A DNA stretch of 64,000 nucleotides, taken from positions 124,001-188,000 of the forward strand of contig NZ_FOTE01000007.1 of NCBI RefSeq assembly GCF_900114475.1, given 5' to 3'. The notes below the pieces were generated by a model that was not told where the DNA came from, did not search any database, and saw only the letters and a program-made list of their open reading frames with translations. Within the stretch, counting starts at the first letter, position 1; every line of letters begins with the position of its first letter. Positions 9,061 to 16,871 of the stretch are shown one piece after another. The position numbers and the translations under genes were made by a program. Origin of the DNA: Paenibacillus sp. 1_12 (GTDB taxonomy: Bacteria > Bacillota > Bacilli > Paenibacillales > NBRC-103111).

Positions 9061-9699
9061 ATGTTTATGAAGAAGTCTGTATTAACCAGTTTGCTTGCAC
9101 TGGGCACGATCATCGGAGCCACGGCAGTTTCGGCTGCACCCTATTCAGTAACAGGTAACGATACGATGTGGACGATCGCCAAGCAGCATGGGATTAGCTT
9201 AAGCTCGCTTGTTCAAGCCAACCCACAGGTGACAAACGCCAATAACATTTGGCCGGGCATGGTATTGAATATTCCTGGGACAAGTTCAGCACCCACTGTT
9301 CAACAGGGAACTGGCGGCTCGACAACCACTTCCGCTTTTGCGAGTCAAGTGGTTACATTGGTGAATCAGGAACGCACAAAAGCAGGTTTGAAACCACTCG
9401 CAAGCGACAGCGCTTTGTCGGCAATGGCATTGGATAAAGCGAAGGATATGTACAACAATCATTATTTTGATCATACTTCCCCTACTTATGGTTCTCCCTT
9501 CAACATGATGAAGTCCTATGGTATCCGGTATACGTATGCTGGTGAAAATATTGCCATGGGTCAGAAGACACCTCAGGATGTAATGACTGCATGGATGAAT
9601 AGTGCAGGGCATCGACAAAATATTTTGAGCCCTAATTATACGAAAATCGGTGTTGCTTATTATAACAGCGAGTGGGTTCAGGAATTTATTGCGAATTAA
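9061..9699 (+). CDS. Secreted LysM and CAP (SCP/YkwD-type) domain protein
   Basis: A wall-associated secreted protein. Signal peptide of about 25 residues (MKKSVLTSLLALG then ATAVSAA), a LysM peptidoglycan-binding domain (YSVTGNDTMWTIAKQHGIS to MVLNIP), a short Ser/Thr linker, then a CAP domain of about 120 residues with GENIAMG and the HRQNIL motif typical of YkwD. The ATG at 9061 is preferred over 9052 because GAGAGG at 9046-9051 directly abuts 9052. It is controlled by the upstream c-di-AMP riboswitch, tying it to wall and osmotic homeostasis. The biochemical role of bacterial CAP domains is not established. Confidence 0.9.
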   Translation: MFMKKSVLTSLLALGTIIGATAVSAAPYSVTGNDTMWTIAKQHGISLSSLVQANPQVTNANNIWPGMVLNIPGTSSAPTVQQGTGGSTTTSAFASQVVTLVNQERTKAGLKPLASDSALSAMALDKAKDMYNNHYFDHTSPTYGSPFNMMKSYGIRYTYAGENIAMGQKTPQDVMTAWMNSAGHRQNILSPNYTKIGVAYYNSEWVQEFIAN

Positions 9700-9770
9700 G
9701 CTTCATCTAAACCTTATGAGATCTTAAATACTGAAGTGATGGACAATATTTGTTACAGGCTTCGCGATGA

Positions 9771-9822
9771 AAAAAACAGTAACCGTTAATGGGAATTCAT
9801 TCCCTTAGGGTTACTGTTTTTT
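9771..9822. terminator. Bidirectional terminator
   Basis: AAAAAACAGTAACC at 9771-9784 pairs with GGTTACTGTTTTTT at 9809-9822. The A and T runs on both flanks let it serve the LysM-CAP gene (plus) and the small sporulation gene (minus). Confidence 0.85.
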
Positions 9823-9850
9823 GATTAAATCAAGATATTAGCCGTTCATG

Positions 9851-9976
9851 TTAGATGAAGGTTCTCAAAATAATCACAAGCAGAATGAAAAGAACAAGAA
9901 TTACACCTGTAGAAGTCCCCAGACCAAAACCTGCACAACTTCCGCAACCTACGCCAGCTCCGCCTAAATATCCCAT
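9851..9976 (-). CDS. YjcZ-family small sporulation protein
   Basis: A 41-residue protein: Gly-rich N-terminus with Cys11 and Cys14 (GVGCGSCAGFG), then a single hydrophobic helix ending IILRTFI. This Gly-rich head plus membrane tail is the pattern of the YjcZ/YhcO-like micro-proteins made in Bacillales sporulation. A perfect AAGGAGG lies at 9985-9991, 8 bp before the ATG at 9976. The shared terminator at 9771-9822 lies downstream. Confidence 0.85.
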   Translation of the reverse strand: MGYLGGAGVGCGSCAGFGLGTSTGVILVLFILLVIILRTFI

Positions 9977-10159
9977 AATTCCAGCCTCCTTCCGTATGTC
10001 CTAATGTATGTTATGATGGTCGAAGGCTGATGGATTGTACTTATCAAAAATGTGCGCTTGTAAGGGAGTAACTAGTCGTTCCTCAGTTGATAGATTTACA
10101 TATGCTAAGATGTGGGAGAAGCCGCCAACTGCTCCTATGCTAACCCATAGATCACTCCT

Positions 10160-10195
10160 AAATAGACGGTTCCCTTCATGGGATCGTCTATTTTC
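10160..10195 (+). terminator. Hairpin terminator upstream of the PBP remnant
   Basis: AAATAGACG at 10160-10168 pairs with CGTCTATTT at 10185-10193, followed by T residues. It insulates the promoter that follows at 10201. Confidence 0.6.
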
Positions 10196-10197
10196 AT

Positions 10198-10260
10198 TTG
10201 AAATGTCAGCAATCTGTGATCGTTTGTCTATTTTAATGGAGGCCTAATTTCGTTATATTA
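10198..10260 (+). promoter_or_regulatory. Second copy of the beta-lactamase-type promoter
   Basis: TGT-led repeats start at 10204, 10215 and 10225 (TGTCAGC, TGTGATC, TGTCTAT) with the same 11 and 10 bp steps as at 399-426, and TATATT lies at 10254-10259 at the same distance from the third repeat. About 30 of 34 bases match the beta-lactamase copy across the repeats. It stands directly before a PBP remnant, suggesting the same regulator controlled both. Confidence 0.6.
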
Positions 10261-10261
10261 A

Positions 10262-10703
10262 TCTGGTTGCACCGATCGTGGTGAAATCGGCTACTCATTC
10301 GGCTGATGCCATATGGAAGCGAGATGTTATCCGACCGGAGGTTGCCGAAATTGTGCGTCAAGATCTTGTGGAGGCAGTCCGAAACCCGAGGGGATTTGGG
10401 CACGGCGCTTATATTTCAGGTATGAACATCGCAGGCAAGACAGGAACAGCGGAATTAAAGCTGAAGAAGGGCGAGGACGGGCTGGAGAACGGCTGGTTTA
10501 TCGAGTTCGATGCAAGTCTTAAACAACTGCTGCTCACGATGATGATTGAGGATGTAAAGAAACGGGGAGGCAGCGGTTATGTCGTAGCCAAAGCCAAAAA
10601 GATATTCCTCAAATATGGTAAAACGAACGACTTGGTAAATACATGGCTCTGTTCGCAGCGTTTGCGAAAGAGCCATTTTTCGCTTTTCTTATCTCGAAAA
10701 TGA
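10262..10703 (+). pseudogene. Penicillin-binding protein transpeptidase, C-terminal remnant
   Basis: The frame matches only the last ~120 residues of a class B PBP/transpeptidase: AGKTGTAELK (the KTG box), ENGWFIEFD, and MMIEDVKKRGGSGYVV. The membrane anchor, the SxxK and the SxN motifs are absent. The coding match begins within a few bases of the TATATT box of a beta-lactamase-like promoter, so an internal deletion appears to have fused promoter and 3' end. The frame also reads through a strong terminator hairpin at 10643-10676, which suggests the native stop was lost by a frameshift. No ribosome site is visible. Confidence 0.75.
10643..10680 (+). terminator. Terminator of the PBP remnant
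   Basis: ATGGCTCT at 10643-10650 pairs with AGAGCCAT at 10669-10676 and an inner TTCGCA/TGCGAA stem extends it, followed by TTTTT. It lies inside the remnant's extended frame. Confidence 0.8.
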
Positions 10704-10922
10704 AATTTTTTCATTGATCAACTGGTACAGGAGGGGATTGCAAATCAAGGCATCACAATATATGTGGATAAATTTGTATATAGACAAAGATCTAATTGTA
10801 TTCAATATGGTACAATCGTTTACAAGTGAATAAGGAGAATCTATCGGAGAATTCAGGTTTTTTTCATATTGATCTACGTAAAGCTCACTACATGGACAAT
10901 AGTTCAAAAGGGGGACATAAAG

Positions 10923-11690
10923 ATGCTCTTCAGAAAATGTCTAGCTGCATATTTCTCTTCATGGGCGATCGTACTTTTGGTTTCCTTTCCATTTATGACT
11001 GTGGGAGGTACATCTTGGCATGCCGCTGGAACCTATTCGTCGTGGGCCTCTGTCATTGCGTTATACGCGATACCGAGTATCTTTCTCTATGGCATTCTCA
11101 TCTCATCACTTCTGGAGCTTGCAATTAAGAAATGGAAAGTTACGGATTCGGCTAAAGGGTTGGTATCTGGCTTTTGCCATGTTGTTATGGGGCTTTTGTT
11201 CGGAATTATGTTTCAGTCCTCATTATTTAGTATTATGGGCGGTATAGCAGCGATTCTTTTCTTTGGTTTTGATAGAATAATGCTCCGCTTCTTACCATTC
11301 ATGAAGAGGAGTACTCGCATCTTGCTGCTGGCCGTACCTGTTATTTGTTTTGGACTTATCGTGGGTACCCTGTATGTGTCTTCACCGCCAAAACCTCCGT
11401 TCACCGCTATAGATGCAGTCGATTTCGCTACTTCGGGCAGCGGTACCACAATCGATAAGTTTCCCAAACATATTGGAATGCAGAAGCTGCAAATTGAAGG
11501 ATATGAGGTTGAAAGGGAAACGACGGTTGTTGAAACAGCCATAAAGGAACAGTATCTAGTAACTTTCATAGAGCGTTGGCGCAAAGAAGGAGAAGCGGGA
11601 GAACAACGAATGATCTATGAGGTCAGTCGTGGAACAATGGGAGGGAAGGGTGGAGGAGGTACAGAACCTCCTTACCAAAGGACGAGTTAG
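10923..11690 (+). CDS. Polytopic membrane protein of unknown function
   Basis: 255 residues. Five predicted membrane helices occupy about residues 5-150 (for example AAYFSSWAIVLLVSFPF and ILLLAVPVICFGLIVGTLYV), followed by a ~95-residue soluble tail ending in a Gly-rich segment (GGKGGGG). The ATG at 10923 has AAAGGGGG at 10907-10914; the frame is open further upstream but without a ribosome site. No family was recognised. It stands alone between the PBP remnant and a decayed small gene. Confidence 0.65.
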   Translation: MLFRKCLAAYFSSWAIVLLVSFPFMTVGGTSWHAAGTYSSWASVIALYAIPSIFLYGILISSLLELAIKKWKVTDSAKGLVSGFCHVVMGLLFGIMFQSSLFSIMGGIAAILFFGFDRIMLRFLPFMKRSTRILLLAVPVICFGLIVGTLYVSSPPKPPFTAIDAVDFATSGSGTTIDKFPKHIGMQKLQIEGYEVERETTVVETAIKEQYLVTFIERWRKEGEAGEQRMIYEVSRGTMGGKGGGGTEPPYQRTS

Positions 11691-11825
11691 AAAGTAGGAT
11701 GCAGTCAAGTTTGCGTGAAATTCAAATTTTTTGCAATCATGAATATAATCACTAAAAATAGGTAAAAATGTATGGTTATATATATATTCGTGCAACATAC
11801 CTACGGATCAATGCGTCTAATTTTT

Positions 11826-12023
11826 AAAAAAGTGTGTTGCCATTGCGACTATCATCGGGGCTTTATCGTGTCCAATCATGGCATTAGCATTTGAACTGGG
11901 ACCCTTTTAGGATGTTGATGAAACGAGCAGTAACTGCTTTTAGATCAAGGACATGTTCATTTCTTTGATTTGAATCGGGCAGCAACTTACATACAAACGG
12001 CTGCATCCACATTCTCTGATTAA
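11826..12023 (+). pseudogene. Decayed small secreted protein gene
   Basis: One frame near 11826-11910 encodes a signal-peptide-like KKCVAIATIIGALSCPIMAL, with no start codon because a stop lies just upstream; it ends at a TAG. A second frame at about 11952-12023 encodes DQGHVHFFDLNRAATYIQTA and ends at TAA 12021. Together they look like the two ends of one small exported protein with the middle lost and the start destroyed. The product is unknown and the assignment tentative. Confidence 0.35.
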
Positions 12024-12065
12024 TCATGCTGGTCTAGCTGAGATATAACGAAAGGAATCATGTTC

Positions 12066-12629
12066 ATGCCTTCTTTCCCAATATTGGAAACTTCTAGACT
12101 CATTTTAAGACAGCTACAAACTGAAGATGCAAAAGATCTGTATGATTACTTTTCCAAAGACGAAGTTACTCAATATTATGACTTGGAAAGCTTTACTGAA
12201 ATAGGACAAGCTGAACACCTAATTCACAATTGGAATGATAAATATGAAAATCAACAAGGAATAAGATGGGGAATAACCATTAAACCGGAGAATCGCATTA
12301 TAGGAACATTCGGTTTCGTGAATAGATCAATAGAACATTTTAAAGCAGAAATTGGTTTTGAACTAGCACCACAATATTGGCTGCAAGGAATTATGACAGA
12401 AGTGCTACAAGTAGGGATAACCTATGGATTAAAGGAGCTTGGACTAAACCGAATTGAAGCGTTGATAGACCCAGACAATCTAAGCTCTAGAAAGCTTTTG
12501 GAAAAAGCAGGCTTCCAAGAAGAAGGTCATTTAAAAGATTACTTCTATGAGAAAAATCAATTTGTGGATGCTGTCATGTTTGCAATAGTTAAGAGAGAGT
12601 ATATAAAAGATGACAGTGAGATTCAATAA
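12066..12629 (+). CDS. GNAT N-acetyltransferase (RimJ/RimL-like)
   Basis: 187 residues. It opens with ILETSRLILRQLQTEDA, the standard start of the RimJ/RimL ribosomal-protein acetyltransferase group. The middle has the GTFGFVN strand and a Gln/Trp variant of the acetyl-CoA loop (QYWLQGIMTE), then GLNRIEALIDPDNLSSRKLLEKAGF, the conserved C-terminal motif. It transfers acetyl to an amine; the substrate is unknown. ATG 12066 is favoured over 12060 because AAAGGA lies at 12051-12056. It is followed 10 bp later by a kinase-like gene. Confidence 0.85.
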   Translation: MPSFPILETSRLILRQLQTEDAKDLYDYFSKDEVTQYYDLESFTEIGQAEHLIHNWNDKYENQQGIRWGITIKPENRIIGTFGFVNRSIEHFKAEIGFELAPQYWLQGIMTEVLQVGITYGLKELGLNRIEALIDPDNLSSRKLLEKAGFQEEGHLKDYFYEKNQFVDAVMFAIVKREYIKDDSEIQ

Positions 12630-12639
12630 GGAGGTCACC

Positions 12640-13230
12640 ATGATGATCCATAGCGGCACCGTAATTTTTTTGAATGGCACCTCAAGTTCAGGAAAAACAA
12701 GTATTTCTAATGAACTTATTCAACTGCTTGAGGAAGATTTCATATACCTGTCAGTCGATAATGCGATTGCTGGTGTAAATGACATGTTGATGAGTATGTT
12801 TGGCAATCACATATCCAAAGAAGAAATAAGAACAATTGAGAGAGAAGAAATCATAGAAAACTCCGTAGTATCCCTATTTCATCATTATATCCTGGCTTTT
12901 TCCAGGATGGGTAAGAACATCGTTGTTGATCATGTACTGATTGAGCCTGGCTGGTTGGAGGAATGTATTCAACTACTGCAGCACACACAAACCTACTTTA
13001 TAGGGGTTCGTTGTCCGTTTGATGAACTGGAACGTAGAGAACAAATAAGAGGAGATCGACCGATAGGGTTGGCTCAAGCACAGTTTGAAATCGTACATAA
13101 ACATCGTATCTATGATCTTGAAGTGAATACGCATACGAACTCGATAAATGATTGTGCTAGGATGATTAAACAATTGATTAGTACTCATCCACCAAGAGCT
13201 TTCATAGAGCTTAACGATCATAATGAGTAG
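12640..13230 (+). CDS. Chloramphenicol phosphotransferase-like P-loop kinase
   Basis: 197 residues similar to the CPT family, which phosphorylates chloramphenicol in Streptomyces. P-loop GTSSSGKT at 13-20, VVDHV with Asp97, FIGVRCPFDELERRE, then RGDR at 137-140 and a Tyr-Asp-x-Glu-Val end, in the family order. The ATG at 12640 follows AAGGAGGT just after the GNAT stop, so the two are co-transcribed. In Bacillales such genes are usually of unknown substrate; real chloramphenicol resistance is not implied. Confidence 0.75.
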   Translation: MMIHSGTVIFLNGTSSSGKTSISNELIQLLEEDFIYLSVDNAIAGVNDMLMSMFGNHISKEEIRTIEREEIIENSVVSLFHHYILAFSRMGKNIVVDHVLIEPGWLEECIQLLQHTQTYFIGVRCPFDELERREQIRGDRPIGLAQAQFEIVHKHRIYDLEVNTHTNSINDCARMIKQLISTHPPRAFIELNDHNE

Positions 13231-13317
13231 TCAACAGATTGATGTATTTAAGATCGATCTAAGCTGCCTTATCGGAGTAAAAGCTTTTTTTTATTTGATT
13301 TTAAAGGAGTTAACAAT

Positions 13318-13911
13318 ATGGGAAATAATGTATCAAAATTGTTGGAATGTATCCCCAAAATTGCGGCAGGGGGTCGATTTATTATGGGAATAGATGGGTT
13401 AAGTCGTTCGGGAAAAACAACAATTGTAAAAGAGCTTAGTCAGAAATTGAAGGAGGAGAACTTGGAGGTTTGCATTTTTCATATGGACGATTACATTGTG
13501 GAACGCAGCAAACGTTACAGCACTCAACACGAAGAATGGTTCGAATATTATAATTTGCAGTGGGACGCTGAATGGTTAAGGGAGCATTTGTTCGATAAAC
13601 TTAGGGGGGATAGCTTGCTCAAACTCCCATTTTATCATAATGAAACTGATACTCATCATATACAGAACATAGTAATTCCTGAGACAGGCGTTATTCTCAT
13701 AGAAGGAGTCTTTCTTCAACGTGAAGAGTGGAGAGGCTTTTATGACTATAAGGTATATTTGGATTGTCCCAGAGATAAAAGGTTTTTACGTGAAAGTGAC
13801 ATCACCCAACAGAACATTGAAAAACTGAGGAATCGATATTGGAAAGCAGAAGATTACTATTTACAGACAGTTGTTCCCATCAAACAAGCGCATTTGGTTT
13901 TAAATACTTAG
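13318..13911 (+). CDS. Uridine kinase-like P-loop kinase
   Basis: 197 residues. P-loop GLSRSGKT at 27-34, a HMDDYIVERS segment like the substrate-binding Asp-Asp-Tyr of uridine kinases, and ILIEGVFLQREEW as the Walker B strand. The family phosphorylates nucleosides or related small molecules; the substrate here is unknown. AAAGGAG lies just upstream of the ATG. It is the third nucleotide-binding or acetyl-transfer gene in a row and may share the upstream promoter. Confidence 0.75.
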   Translation: MGNNVSKLLECIPKIAAGGRFIMGIDGLSRSGKTTIVKELSQKLKEENLEVCIFHMDDYIVERSKRYSTQHEEWFEYYNLQWDAEWLREHLFDKLRGDSLLKLPFYHNETDTHHIQNIVIPETGVILIEGVFLQREEWRGFYDYKVYLDCPRDKRFLRESDITQQNIEKLRNRYWKAEDYYLQTVVPIKQAHLVLNT

Positions 13912-14346
13912 TATTCAGCTTGTTCCCCAAAATTTTCTTCTTTATTTAATTCTCTTGCTCAAGCTGCTTGTAATCGCTAGATGCTGGGAAAATACCTCTA
14001 ATCACTTACAGTTGTTATCATTCAACTCCATACGCCTACAATACAATTACACATTTCATATCGTTCCTCATTACCTCCAGGGTTGTACACCATAAGTCTT
14101 GCTCATGGACTGAAAATCCACGAACAAGGCTTTTTTGCATAAATTTCCAAAAAATCTAAGTGACATATGATGAACTGCATGCATGACAGGTACCACGAAA
14201 TATAACGACATTGAGACCAAATCACTGACAAATAAAGTACAAAGGGCAGCCTTCATCATTTGTCAGTTACATTTCACTTTTTAGGCGTCTATGATGGTAT
14301 GGAGTAAGTCAATATCAACGAAACGTCAACAAAAGGAGGGTTTCAC
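13912..14346. other. Intergenic region with a terminator hairpin
   Basis: AAGTCTTG at 14094-14101 pairs with CAAGGCTT at 14125-14132, followed by a T run, a likely terminator on the plus strand. The remainder is AT-rich with no convincing gene. The last ~60 bp carry the leader and ribosome site (AAAGGAGGG at 14333-14341) of the catabolic island. Confidence 0.5.
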
Positions 14347-15432
14347 ATGTCCGAAATACTACAGAAGCAAGATCCTGTAGTCATGAAGAAGAAACTGGGT
14401 ATCATTGACTGTGATGTACACGTTGGCCCCAAAAGCAAGGAAGAGATTCGTTCACGCATTGATCCGCGATGGAGAGATTACTATGCTTCTTCAGGCCGGG
14501 ATCTGTATGAACACCCGACGTATGTAATGCGTGTGGATGCCAAACCTCCCAGTGGACTGGGAATCGGCGCTGATCCGAATTTCGTGAGACTTCAGCATGT
14601 CGATGAATATGGAATTGACCACTGTATTTTGCTTCACAGGGCTTTTTGCAATGGGCTTCCCAATGCTGACTACGCTACGGCTGTAGCTGCAGCGTTTAAT
14701 GATTGGCTTGCTGATACTTGGCTTACTGATTATAACCATGATCATGTTTTCAAGGGCTCGATTCAAATAGCTCACCAGGATCCATTGTCCGCTGCACAAG
14801 AAATCCATCGTATGGCTGGACATCCTCATATGGTTCAGGTACTTTCGGACTCAGGAGCGCGGATGCCATTTGGACAACGGTATTATGATCGGATTTATGA
14901 GGCGTGTCAAGAATGTGATCTCCCATTTGCCATACATCCGGGAACGGATGGTATAGGTATCAATGTTCAGGCTTCTATTGGCTATCCCTCACGTTATATT
15001 GAATGGAGCACCTGTCATTCGATCGGATTTCAAGCTCATTTAGTCTCCATGTTGGTGGAAGGTGTATTTGAACGTTTCCCTAAATTGCGTGTTGTATTAG
15101 TTGAAGGTGGAGTTTCGTGGCTGCCCTCATTAATGTGGAGACTGGATCACCAATTCGATCGGTTCCGTTCTGAAGTTCCCCATTTGAAACGCCGCCCGAG
15201 TGAATATATCCGGGACCATGTAAGAATTACCTCTCAGCCTTTGGAGCGCCCGGATAATGACCTGCACTTGCTTCGTATATTGGAGTATATGGATGCGGAG
15301 CACGTACTGATGTTCTCTAGTGATTACCCTCACTGGGATTTCGATTCACCGAAGCTTGCTTTTCCCAAATTGCCAGAATCATTGAAAAGACGAATATATT
15401 ACGAAAATGCCAAGGAACTATATAAATTATAA
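14347..15432 (+). CDS. ACMSD-like amidohydrolase, paralogue 1
   Basis: 361 residues of the amidohydrolase-2 family (metal-dependent TIM barrel; includes ACMSD and gamma-resorcylate decarboxylase). Likely metal ligands: Asp23-x-His25 (DCDVH), His197 (AIHPGTDG), and Asp326 (FSSDYPHWD); His231 is the usual active-site His. Members hydrolyse or decarboxylate aromatic or cyclic carboxylates. It is first of the island, 23 bp before a second paralogue, and upstream of an Lpl-type transporter and a PhyH dioxygenase. The substrate is unknown; a plant phenolic or lactone is a guess. Confidence 0.85.
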   Translation: MSEILQKQDPVVMKKKLGIIDCDVHVGPKSKEEIRSRIDPRWRDYYASSGRDLYEHPTYVMRVDAKPPSGLGIGADPNFVRLQHVDEYGIDHCILLHRAFCNGLPNADYATAVAAAFNDWLADTWLTDYNHDHVFKGSIQIAHQDPLSAAQEIHRMAGHPHMVQVLSDSGARMPFGQRYYDRIYEACQECDLPFAIHPGTDGIGINVQASIGYPSRYIEWSTCHSIGFQAHLVSMLVEGVFERFPKLRVVLVEGGVSWLPSLMWRLDHQFDRFRSEVPHLKRRPSEYIRDHVRITSQPLERPDNDLHLLRILEYMDAEHVLMFSSDYPHWDFDSPKLAFPKLPESLKRRIYYENAKELYKL

Positions 15433-15455
15433 ATGACAAATGGAGGGAACGACCG

Positions 15456-16523
15456 ATGCAAAAGAAAGAGCACTTGAAGGCAACTTCTCTGCCAATCATC
15501 GACTGTGATGTACATGTGAATCCAAAAGATGCGAATGTCATCAAAGCTTATCTCGAGGAACCTTGGAAGCATCGCTTTCAGCTTCGGGTCGATACGTTCT
15601 TCCGCAGCCCCCTACAATTAGATGGAAATTTGTTTCCCGAGAGTGGTGGTCCCGTAGGTTCTGATCCTGTTCTGATTAGAAAACAGCTGCTGGAACCGCA
15701 TGGGATCAAACATGCTATCTTGATGCCTAAAGCCAGAGTCAGTGCGAATCATGATCCGGATTATGCGACAGCTGTTGCGAATGCTTATAATCGTTGGTTA
15801 GCCGATGAATGGTTGGATCAAGGCAATGAGGATGGAGCATTCAAGGGTTCTATCACCGTTGCTCATCAAGACCCGTCCGCTGCTGCAGCGGAAATCGATC
15901 GCTGCGCCAAACACGCCCACTTTGTACAGGTGCTGATGGATACGGGATCACGTCATTTATTTGGGCAGCGTTCATATTGGCCCATTTACGAAGCTTGCGC
16001 ACGCAACAATCTGCCGCTAGCTTTGCACCCAGGCGCCGATGGAGAAGGGATCAATACTCTGGCCTCACCAGGTTTTCCTTCTTATTATCTTGAATATTAT
16101 GTGGGTTTGTCATTCGCAATGCAGGTACACTTGGTTAGCATGATTACGGAGGGGATTTTCGAGAGATTCCCGACCTTGAAGATCATTTTGACGGAAGGTG
16201 GAGCAGCATGGCTGCCGGCTTTGATATGGCGTTTGGATGCCGAATACAAGGGATTGCGTTCGGAGGTTCCATGGCTGAGTAAGAAGCCTAGCGAATATTT
16301 AGTTGATCATGTCCGGTTTACAACACAGCCTTTGGAAGGTGAGGCGAATGATCCCCGTCTTCTGGACATGCTGAGTATGCTCCAATTCGATCGTATGCTG
16401 ATGTTTTCTTCCGATTATCCTTATAGCGGCTTCGAATCCATCGAACAAACGATTCCACAGCTACCATACGAGCAAAGAGAGCGAATTCTCTCATATAATG
16501 CCAAAGAGCTGTATCAACTCTAA
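15456..16523 (+). CDS. ACMSD-like amidohydrolase, paralogue 2
   Basis: 355 residues, clearly homologous to the gene before it but more diverged than the copy at 26973. It keeps DCDVH, ALHPGADG, MQVHLVSM and FSSDYP, so the metal site is complete, but the DYPHWDFDSP segment of the other copies is DYPYSGFES and the conserved HRAFCN loop is replaced by PKARVS. These changes sit near the active site, which suggests a different substrate or step. The pair was probably co-transcribed (23-bp gap with GGAGGG). Confidence 0.83.
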   Translation: MQKKEHLKATSLPIIDCDVHVNPKDANVIKAYLEEPWKHRFQLRVDTFFRSPLQLDGNLFPESGGPVGSDPVLIRKQLLEPHGIKHAILMPKARVSANHDPDYATAVANAYNRWLADEWLDQGNEDGAFKGSITVAHQDPSAAAAEIDRCAKHAHFVQVLMDTGSRHLFGQRSYWPIYEACARNNLPLALHPGADGEGINTLASPGFPSYYLEYYVGLSFAMQVHLVSMITEGIFERFPTLKIILTEGGAAWLPALIWRLDAEYKGLRSEVPWLSKKPSEYLVDHVRFTTQPLEGEANDPRLLDMLSMLQFDRMLMFSSDYPYSGFESIEQTIPQLPYEQRERILSYNAKELYQL

Positions 16524-16871
16524 AGAAAGCGTAAGGTATATCACTCGATGTTATCGAGAGGTGTAAAATGATACGAATAAAGGGGGATAATTATCTTCTA
16601 TAACAAACGATCCAATTGGAATGTGGATGATTGAACACTTGATTGAAGACCGATCACCCCTACATGCCATTTAGTTCTTTATTATAATAAACCTATAAGA
16701 GCGTGTTCAATAGTGCGGATGAACGGAAGAGAAGCGGCATGAAGGAGGAGCGGCCGTAAGAAAACCTCTTCTCTGTTGTCGCATTTGGAGTACGCTTTAT
16801 CAGAAGGCTGAACCTCAGTTCAAGTTTAGACCTCCTGATGATTGTAAAATATGATTTGAGGGGGTCCAGAA
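16524..16871. other. Intergenic region with probable transporter promoter
   Basis: It holds a TATTATAATAAAC segment near 16679-16691 that could be a -10 region, and the ribosome site GAGGGGG at 16858-16864. The reverse strand has no gene. The gap separates the two amidohydrolases from the transporter operon, which could therefore have its own promoter. Confidence 0.35.

Noticed and set aside
14071-14259. 62-codon minus-strand open frame
   Set aside because: No ribosome site, overlaps a terminator hairpin, and no protein-like pattern.
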